From NCBI RefSeq assembly GCF_029076695.1, contig NZ_JARFIK010000001.1, forward strand, positions 124,001 to 188,000: DNA of 64,000 nt, read 5' to 3'. The DNA comes from Adlercreutzia equolifaciens (GTDB lineage: Bacteria > Actinomycetota > Coriobacteriia > Coriobacteriales > Eggerthellaceae). Positions 54,617 through 59,146 of this stretch are shown in pieces; within the stretch, counting starts at the first letter, position 1, and the number at the start of each line of letters is the position of its first letter. A program made the position numbers and the translations under genes. Under the pieces are notes generated by a model that did no database searches, was not told the origin of the DNA, and worked only from the letters and a program-made list of their open reading frames with translations.

Positions 54617-54702
54617 GTCATTGCTCCGTTTTTGCTTCGCCGAATTTCGCAAGGTTCCTCGTTTTCTATCGTTTCAACCCAAAAACGGAGGTAGAAGGTC
54701 AT
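54613..54702 (-). CDS. 29-codon leader ORF overlapping the giant gene start (ATGA)
   Basis: A small ORF with ATG at 54700-54702, preceded by AAGAGGGG six bases upstream, which is a strong ribosome-binding site. It encodes 29 residues beginning MTFYLRFWVETIENEE and ending in a basic RRSKNGAMT tail. Its TGA (54613-54615) overlaps the giant gene's ATG (54614-54616) as ATGA, the classic arrangement for re-initiation or translational coupling. It lies wholly inside the 5' leader predicted from the promoter at 54784-54811. The peptide has no recognised family; it may serve only to deliver ribosomes to the giant frame or may be regulatory. Real translation is inferred, not shown. Confidence 0.55.
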   Translation of the reverse strand: MTFYLRFWVETIENEEPCEIRRSKNGAMT

Positions 54703-54783
54703 TTTTATCCCCTCTTCCCCCAAGCCCTTCAAAGCCAAAAAAGCCTGAAAAGCCAATTCGGGCATTGTGATACTTAATAACGA

Positions 54784-54811
54784 ATTTTAGAACTTTTCGA
54801 CACCGTGCCAA
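54784..54811 (-). promoter_or_regulatory. Promoter of the giant surface-protein gene
   Basis: On the minus strand TTGGCA (54806-54811) and TAAAAT (54784-54789) are 16 bp apart. Transcription would begin near 54777 and give a ~160-nt leader containing the 29-codon leader ORF. Confidence 0.65.
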
Positions 54812-54815
54812 CCAG

Positions 54816-54856
54816 GTAACGGCAAGTAAACGGCGACGTTACTTTGCCGTTACTTT
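54816..54856. promoter_or_regulatory. Palindrome with 11-bp direct repeats just upstream of the -35
   Basis: GTAACGGCAAGTAA (54816-54829) and TTACTTTGCCGTTAC (54839-54853) form an inverted repeat around a 9-bp centre, with one bulged base. Each arm also contains direct repeats one helical turn apart: CGTTACTTT at 54837-54845 and again at 54848-54856, and CGTTTACTTGC/CGTTACCTG on the other strand. It ends 4 bp from the -35 element, a position suited to an activator of the OmpR/PhoB type or another dimeric regulator (inference). Confidence 0.6.
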
Positions 54857-55098
54857 CAGCGGTTGAGCGGGACTTTCCTCGATACTTTTTTGAGGCATTA
54901 TGAAACGCTTATTGAGGATTTATGGACGAGATGCCCTCCCCGCGGCTTTACTCATGACGAAAAAAGCTTCACTGGTGACTTGATCAGGCATTATATGCCA
55001 ACCCAAAGCTCTTCTCCGACGCACCTCCCATGGAGGGTCAAGAGCTCTTCGCTGGGCCCTTGCGCTCGCGCAGCGAAAGAATCACTCTTTGAAAGCAT
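54857..55098. other. Intergenic region upstream of the giant gene's control box
   Basis: About 240 bp without a convincing gene. A plus-strand ORF of 97 codons crosses it but runs into the terminator and the tail of the minus-strand small protein gene, lacks a ribosome-binding site, and has no recognisable features. Confidence 0.45.
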
Positions 55099-55120
55099 GA
55101 AAAAAGGGCCCTCGGCCCTT
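55099..55120 (-). terminator. Intrinsic terminator of the small two-helix protein gene
   Basis: On the minus strand AAGGGCC-GAG-GGCCCTT is followed directly by a T-run, 32 bp after the stop codon. It separates this gene from the giant gene's promoter, so the two are independent transcripts. Confidence 0.85.
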
Positions 55121-55152
55121 GTGAACAGAAGCAATATACCCAAGCTTCCTAG

Positions 55153-55626
55153 CTAAATGCGAATACGATGGCCTTCTTCAGCTTCGTCTTTCCTGGCAGG
55201 CTTCAGCGCCATTCGGGCACCAACTGCCAGGGCGCCCGCTCCCGCCAGAGCCATGACTGCCGCGATGACCAGTGCCGCCCCATCGTCCTGGGACGCTCCC
55301 GGCGTCGAAGCCATGGGCGTGAGATCGTCGGCGATAACGGCCCCCGACGCCGCAGCCTCTTCGCCACCGGCTATCGAAGCCGCAAGAGGCGTGGCGTTTT
55401 CGCTGATGGGCATCGAAGAAGTGCCGCTGAAGACATTGCCGAACAGGGAGATTACAAGCAGCCCAAGAAGAACTGCCGCTACAACGAGCGTCCAGGCGCG
55501 CTGCGAAAAGGAACTGACAGCCTCCGACGAGGAAGCTACCTCAATGTGCCAGTGGGCATTGGAATCATGGGACGACGCGCGAGCGCCGCCTTCGGTTCCG
55601 ATGGTATCTTCCCATGCTTCTTGCAT
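55153..55626 (-). CDS. Small two-helix membrane protein, paralogue of the giant protein's N-terminus
   Basis: 157 residues of unknown function. Residues 21-82 align without gaps to 25-86 of the giant surface protein: DSNAHWHIEV (21-30), SSFSQRAWT (38-46), the first hydrophobic helix (about 47-64) and NATPLA (77-82). A ~45-residue Ala/Ser/Asp-rich loop follows, then a second helix (about 111-130) and a basic/acidic tail that ends RIRI. There is no LPXTG. It could be a remnant of a second surface protein with its middle lost, or a dedicated partner in export. The start is ATG 55624-55626. No Shine-Dalgarno is visible, and the promoter's -10 lies only 10 bp upstream, so the message looks nearly leaderless. 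Confidence 0.75.
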   Translation of the reverse strand: MQEAWEDTIGTEGGARASSHDSNAHWHIEVASSSEAVSSFSQRAWTLVVAAVLLGLLVISLFGNVFSGTSSMPISENATPLAASIAGGEEAAASGAVIADDLTPMASTPGASQDDGAALVIAAVMALAGAGALAVGARMALKPARKDEAEEGHRIRI

Positions 55627-55636
55627 ATCGAGCAGT

Positions 55637-55665
55637 ATTATCGGTGGTCATTCCGCAAAAGTAAA
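55637..55665 (-). promoter_or_regulatory. Promoter of the small membrane protein gene (near-leaderless)
   Basis: TTTACT (55660-55665) and GATAAT (55637-55642) are 17 bp apart on the minus strand. The start codon follows the -10 by 10 bp, so the 5' leader would be only about 2-4 nt, consistent with the missing ribosome-binding site. Confidence 0.6.
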
Positions 55666-55671
55666 GAGCAC

Positions 55672-55702
55672 AAAAAAGGACCCGCGCTGAGCGCGGGTCC
55701 TT
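55672..55702 (-). terminator. Intrinsic terminator of the PpiC lipoprotein gene
   Basis: A 12-bp perfect stem (AAGGACCCGCGC / GCGCGGGTCCTT) with a TCA loop on the minus strand, followed by four more T residues, 26 bp after the stop codon. Confidence 0.92.
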
Positions 55703-55727
55703 GGCAGGTGCATAAGAGAGATTCAGA

Positions 55728-57089
55728 TTACTCCTGAGTCTGCTCGCCCTCAGCGGCCTGGTCGCCCTCGGTGGCAGCCTGGTCGCCCTCGGCGGCGTCG
55801 CCCTCGGCAGCAGCCTGATCGCCCTGCTCGCCCTGGGCAGCGTCACCCTCGGCAGCGGCCTGGTCGCCCTCAGCCGCAGCCTGGTCGCCCTCAGCGGTGG
55901 CAGCATCGCCCTCGGCAGCCTCGCCCTCGGTGGTGGCAGCGTCGCCCTCGGCAGCAGCGTCACCCTCGGTGGTCGTAGCATCGGTGTCGACGTTGGCGTC
56001 CGTAGCGGCAGCCTCGTCCTGAGCAGCCTGCTCCTCGTAGGGAGCCAGGTCGATGTCGTAGGGCAGGCCCTCGGGCATCGGGGTAATGGTGATCTCGGCG
56101 TTCTCGCGATACTCAGCGAACCACGTGGTGAAGTTCGAGGAGGCGTTGTTCTGCTCCATGTAGGTGATGTAGTCCTGGAACTCAGCCGGCAGCTGATCGA
56201 TGGAGGTGATGCCGCCCTCGGGCACCGTGAAGGTATCGGTGCACTTGATGATGTGGTAGCCGTAATCGCTCTTCACCAGGGTGGAAACCTGATCGGTCTC
56301 CAGGCCGTTCAGGGCCTCCTGGTACTCCGTTACGAAGGAGTTCAGGGCGTCCCAACCCACATCGCCGCCGTTCTCGGCAGAACCGGTGTCAGTGGAGTAC
56401 TGCTTGGCAGCCTCGGCGAAGTCGATCTCGCCGGCGTTGATCTGGTCGAGCACCTCCTGGGCCTTGGCCTCATCGTCGGCGCTGAACAGAATGTGGCTGG
56501 AGCGCTTGGAGCCGTTCCACTGATCCGCCATCTCCTGGGCAGCCTGCAGAGAGGCATCGCCGTTCTCGTCGCTGGAATCAGCAGCGGCCACGGCCTCGGC
56601 CAGCTTGGTCTGCAGCAGGTTGGGCTGGATGACCGTCTCGACGTAGGACTCCTCGGTCATGTTGCTGGCCTCAAGAGCCTGCTGGAAGGCCTCTTCGCTC
56701 TCGAACATGGCCTTGGTCTGCTCCAGGGCCTCGTCGATGTCGGCCTGCTCCACCGTCACGTTGTACTCGGCAGCGGCCTGCTCGTACAGATCCTGGTTCA
56801 CGTAGTAGTCGATGACCTCTTCGCGCACGGACTCGGGCGTGTAGCTGTTGGCCACGAGCCACTGGCCCCAGGCCTCGTCAGACTCCAGCGAGGCAGACTG
56901 ACGGAAGTCGGCCACATAATCGGTGACCGTCTGCTCCATGATGTCCTGGCCATTGACCGTTGCAGCCACAGCGCCGCTACCGGCACCATCGCCACCGCAG
57001 CCCACCAGGCCGGCACCCAGCGCAAGCGCGAGCGAGAGAGCGCCCACGCGCTTCACCGCAGCGCCCTTCATAAACGAGGTGAATTTCAT
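55728..57089 (-). CDS. Peptidyl-prolyl isomerase lipoprotein (PpiC/parvulin, PrsA/SurA-like)
   Basis: 453 residues. A lipoprotein signal ends in the lipobox LVGC (Cys31), so the mature protein is tethered to the outer face of the membrane. Residues about 40-165 form a helical SurA_N/PrsA-type chaperone region beginning ATVNGQDI. The parvulin domain spans about 197-283: SSHILFS, the AKQYSTDTGSAENGGDVGW stretch and SDYGYHIIK. The last ~85 residues are low-complexity AEGDQAA-type repeats. The start is ATG 57087-57089 with GGTAGAGG upstream; a TTG 15 codons earlier would add an unlikely segment before the signal peptide. Such foldases act on exported proteins. Its position two genes upstream of the giant surface protein makes that protein a plausible client (inference). 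Confidence 0.9.
   Translation of the reverse strand: MKFTSFMKGAAVKRVGALSLALALGAGLVGCGGDGAGSGAVAATVNGQDIMEQTVTDYVADFRQSASLESDEAWGQWLVANSYTPESVREEVIDYYVNQDLYEQAAAEYNVTVEQADIDEALEQTKAMFESEEAFQQALEASNMTEESYVETVIQPNLLQTKLAEAVAAADSSDENGDASLQAAQEMADQWNGSKRSSHILFSADDEAKAQEVLDQINAGEIDFAEAAKQYSTDTGSAENGGDVGWDALNSFVTEYQEALNGLETDQVSTLVKSDYGYHIIKCTDTFTVPEGGITSIDQLPAEFQDYITYMEQNNASSNFTTWFAEYRENAEITITPMPEGLPYDIDLAPYEEQAAQDEAAATDANVDTDATTTEGDAAAEGDAATTEGEAAEGDAATAEGDQAAAEGDQAAAEGDAAQGEQGDQAAAEGDAAEGDQAATEGDQAAEGEQTQE
55731..55975 (-). repeat. AEGDQAA-type coding repeat (C-terminal tail)
   Basis: About a dozen imperfect copies of a 5-7-residue unit (AEGDAA, AEGDQAA, TEGDQAA) in the tail of the foldase lipoprotein. 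The DNA is correspondingly repetitive, so copy number may vary between strains and be hard to assemble. Confidence 0.8.
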
Positions 57090-57431
57090 GAATCCCTCTA
57101 CCTTTCTTCCTGTAGGCGCCCTTTGCGCCTGCATCCTTGCCCAGCCGGTGACACGCCGTCCCTCCCACGGGGCGTAGGGCCATACCAGAACCTGAGCGCT
57201 AACTGGATATTGTAACCATTCTGTGGTTAGGGGGCTATTATTCCTCGGCTAATTAACATGGTGTCGCAAATCACAGAGACTCCACAGAGTTGGGCAATGA
57301 CCCACATATTCCTGTAAAGAACCTGAAAATGACTGGCAGGATCAGGGAAAGCTTGCGGGGGCGCGCCTTCGGATAAGAACAGCTCCCAGGGCTGCTCTCC
57401 CCTCGCGGGGCTCGATCCTCCGTAGGCATAC
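57090..57431. other. Leader/intergenic region upstream of the foldase gene
   Basis: About 340 bp. On the minus strand a 9-bp hairpin (57111-57133, core GGCGC/GCGCC, loop AAAGG) lies shortly before the foldase ribosome-binding site. TACAAT at 57209-57214 could be a -10, but no good -35 is present. A short minus-strand ORF at 57227-57433 has no supporting signal. No recognised RNA family. Confidence 0.4.
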
Positions 57432-57464
57432 AAAAAAACGAGCGCCTACCGAAGTAGGCGCTCG
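57432..57464 (-). terminator. Intrinsic terminator after tRNA-Ala
   Basis: On the minus strand CGAGCGCCTA-CTTCGG-TAGGCGCTCG, a stem closed by a UUCG-type tetraloop, is followed by seven T residues. It starts 8 bp after the tRNA's CCA end. Confidence 0.95.
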
Positions 57465-57472
57465 ATTAAGTT

Positions 57473-57548
57473 TGGTGGAGCCTAGGGGGATCGAACCCCT
57501 GACCTCATGGCTGCCAGCCATGCGCTCTCCCAGCTGAGCTAAGGCCCC
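57473..57548 (-). tRNA. tRNA-Ala (anticodon GGC)
   Basis: A 76-nt cloverleaf on the minus strand. The 5' acceptor strand GGGGCCT pairs with AGGCTCC with one G-U. The D-arm is AGCTCAGCTGGGAGAGC. The anticodon stem CATGG/CCATG encloses the loop CTGGCAG, so the anticodon is GGC. The T-arm carries GGTTCGATCC. Discriminator A and an encoded CCA follow. Confidence 0.97.
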
Positions 57549-57565
57549 GAAAAAGTGCGAGGACT

Positions 57566-57593
57566 ATATTAGCATAACGGGACAGCAGCGCAA
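57566..57593 (-). promoter_or_regulatory. Promoter of tRNA-Ala
   Basis: TTGCGC (57588-57593) and TAATAT (57566-57571) are 16 bp apart on the minus strand. The predicted start near 57559 is about 11 nt before the mature tRNA. Confidence 0.6.
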
Positions 57594-57644
57594 GAACTTT
57601 TTTGAGAAATTTTTCTCGCAGCTTCTTATGCGTCCCGTCAATGA

Positions 57645-57676
57645 AAGAACGCCCGCAGGGAAATGCGGGCGTTCTT
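57645..57676 (-). terminator. Hairpin terminator after mrp
   Basis: A 13-bp perfect stem (AAGAACGCCCGCA / TGCGGGCGTTCTT) with a 6-nt loop, 37 bp after the mrp stop, followed by TC and then ATTGACG on the minus strand. The T-run is short. Confidence 0.75.
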
Positions 57677-57713
57677 GTGCGAACCGTTGGATACGGTTGG
57701 TGCTTTTGCGTGG

Positions 57714-58565
57714 TTACTCCGCAGCCTCGGCGGTGGCGATTACCTGATCGATGATGCCGTCAAGGGCACCCTCCACGTTGTAGGCCTCCACCTTGCCCTC
57801 GTCCACCAGGCGGGCGAAGTTCGGGTCCATGGGCAGCGTGGCCACGGCGGGAATCTGGTACTTCTCGGCCACGGCGGCACCCTGGGGCTCACCGAAGATG
57901 TGATGCTCCTTGCCGCACTCGTCGCACTTGAAGTAGGCCATGTTCTCCACCAGACCCACCACCGGCACGTCCATGGAACGGGCCAGGTTCACGGCCTTGC
58001 CCACAATCATGGCCACCAGTTCCTGCGGGGCCGATACGGTGACGATGCCGTCCACGGGCAGCGACTGGAACACCGTCAGGAACACGTCGGAAGTTCCCGG
58101 AGGCATGTCCACGAACATGTAGTCCACGTCGCCCCAGTTTACTTCCTGCCAGAACTGCTTGATGGCGCCGGTGACCACCGGGCCGCGCCACGCCACGGGC
58201 ATGTCGCCCTCGGGCAGCATCAGGTTCACGGACATGACCTCGATGCCGCTGGCGGTCTTAGCGGGATTGATGCCGTCGGCGTCGGCGGTCAGGCGGCTGT
58301 CCACGCCGAAAGACTTCGGGATGGAAGGACCGGTGATGTCGGCGTCGAGAATGGCCACCTTCTGGCCGCGCTTCTGCATCTCGGAAGCCAGCAAGCTGGT
58401 GACGAGGGACTTGCCCACGCCGCCCTTGCCGGACACCACGCCGATAACGTGCTTGATGTTGGAGCGCTTATTGGCCTCAAGGGTGCTGGGGCCGGCCTCA
58501 GCCGTGCGGTCGCCGCAGCCGGAAACGCCGCAGCTGGAGCACTCGTGAGAGCATTCTTCTGCCAT
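57714..58565 (-). CDS. mrp: Mrp/NBP35-type ATP-binding Fe-S cluster carrier protein
   Basis: 283 residues of the Mrp/ApbC/NBP35 family, cytoplasmic ATPases that carry and deliver iron-sulphur clusters. The deviant Walker A GKGGVGKS is at 46-53, the Walker-B-like VDMPPGTSD lies mid-protein, and the conserved CxxC (CDEC) lies near 213-216, where a dimer would bridge a cluster. The N-terminal extension has four cysteines (C5, C9, C12, C17), as in NBP35-type members. The start is ATG 58563-58565 behind GAGGAG; the ORF is open 25 codons further but without a signal. It is a monocistronic unit between tRNA-Ala and a small unknown gene. Confidence 0.93.
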   Translation of the reverse strand: MAEECSHECSSCGVSGCGDRTAEAGPSTLEANKRSNIKHVIGVVSGKGGVGKSLVTSLLASEMQKRGQKVAILDADITGPSIPKSFGVDSRLTADADGINPAKTASGIEVMSVNLMLPEGDMPVAWRGPVVTGAIKQFWQEVNWGDVDYMFVDMPPGTSDVFLTVFQSLPVDGIVTVSAPQELVAMIVGKAVNLARSMDVPVVGLVENMAYFKCDECGKEHHIFGEPQGAAVAEKYQIPAVATLPMDPNFARLVDEGKVEAYNVEGALDGIIDQVIATAEAAE

Positions 58566-58628
58566 GTTTTCTCCTCTTTTCTCGTTACTGGTCAGCGGGT
58601 TTGCTCCGCTGGAAGTTAATTCGACGGC

Positions 58629-58665
58629 ATCATAGCACAACGACGCATTTCTGCGCCGTTGTGCT
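58629..58665 (-). promoter_or_regulatory. 14-bp hairpin overlapping a possible extended -10 upstream of mrp
   Basis: On the minus strand AGCACAACGGCGCA and TGCGTCGTTGTGCT (58634-58665) pair fully, with one G-U, around a GAAA loop, 51 bp after the stop of the gene at 58717. It may terminate that gene, though no T-run follows. TGCTATGAT at its downstream edge (-10 at 58629-58634) looks like an extended -10 promoter for mrp. Confidence 0.4.
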
Positions 58666-58716
58666 TGTTCACCACATTCTTCACTTTTTGAAAAGCTTGC
58701 CGCTCATCAAAGGAAA

Positions 58717-59034
58717 CTAGAAATCCTCCGGCATGTCCTTGCCGTCGCCCGAGGCGTAGAAAGTAGCCTCGGCAAAGAGATCCTGAACCGACTTGCCGTC
58801 GCAGAAGGGCAGCTCCAAAAACTCGGCGATGGTGGGCACGAGGGCACTGCAATCGACATAGTGCCCCTTCTCGTTGAACTGGTTGGTGTCCTGGGCGCGC
58901 CAGTAACGGTCGTTGACATCGGTCAGGTAGTACAGGCCATCGGCCACTTCCATATAGACCGCATGGTTGGTGTGCAGGTACGTGGGCAGCTCTTCGAAGG
59001 TAATTTCCAGAGCTTCGACGTCCTTCTTTCCCAT
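58717..59034 (-). CDS. Small acidic protein of unknown function
   Basis: 105 residues, not recognised. It starts MGKKDVEALEITFEELP and is acidic with many aromatic residues (LYYLTDVNDRYW). There are two cysteines (DCSA and PFCDG), no membrane helix and no signal peptide. A soluble, compact cytoplasmic protein is likely. ATG 59032-59034 is preceded by AAAGGAG; the frame extends 63 codons upstream, but that part is low quality and would overlap the end of metH. It has its own putative promoter and sits between mrp and metH. Confidence 0.75.
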   Translation of the reverse strand: MGKKDVEALEITFEELPTYLHTNHAVYMEVADGLYYLTDVNDRYWRAQDTNQFNEKGHYVDCSALVPTIAEFLELPFCDGKSVQDLFAEATFYASGDGKDMPEDF

Positions 59035-59059
59035 GGAGGCTCCTTTGTGCGTCAGTCGG

Positions 59060-59087
59060 ACAATATGCGATGGCCCCATGATAGCAA
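59060..59087 (-). promoter_or_regulatory. Putative promoter of the small acidic protein gene
   Basis: TTGCTA (59082-59087) and TATTGT (59060-59065) are 16 bp apart on the minus strand. This gives a ~20-nt leader with AAAGGAG before the start. Confidence 0.5.
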
Positions 59088-59146
59088 TACCTGACCCGAT
59101 TGCGCGGAATTCACGCATAACCGCATGGGAACAGTTTCGCGCCCCC

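Noticed and set aside
54614-54652. Upstream TTG start for the giant protein
   Set aside because: ATG 54616 has a well-placed GGAG, couples with the leader ORF as ATGA, and gives the leader that aligns with the small paralogue.
16052-54694. A chain of long plus-strand ORFs (up to 1834 codons) opposite the giant gene
   Set aside because: They lack ribosome-binding sites, domains or signal peptides, and their composition is that of antisense frames. The minus frame has a signal peptide, recognisable domains and LPXTG.
54863-55156. 97-codon plus-strand ORF upstream of the giant gene
   Set aside because: It lacks a ribosome-binding site, crosses a minus-strand terminator and overlaps the tail of a supported gene.
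57227-57433. 68-codon minus-strand ORF between tRNA-Ala and the foldase gene
   Set aside because: It begins directly after the tRNA terminator, lacks a ribosome-binding site and has no recognisable features.
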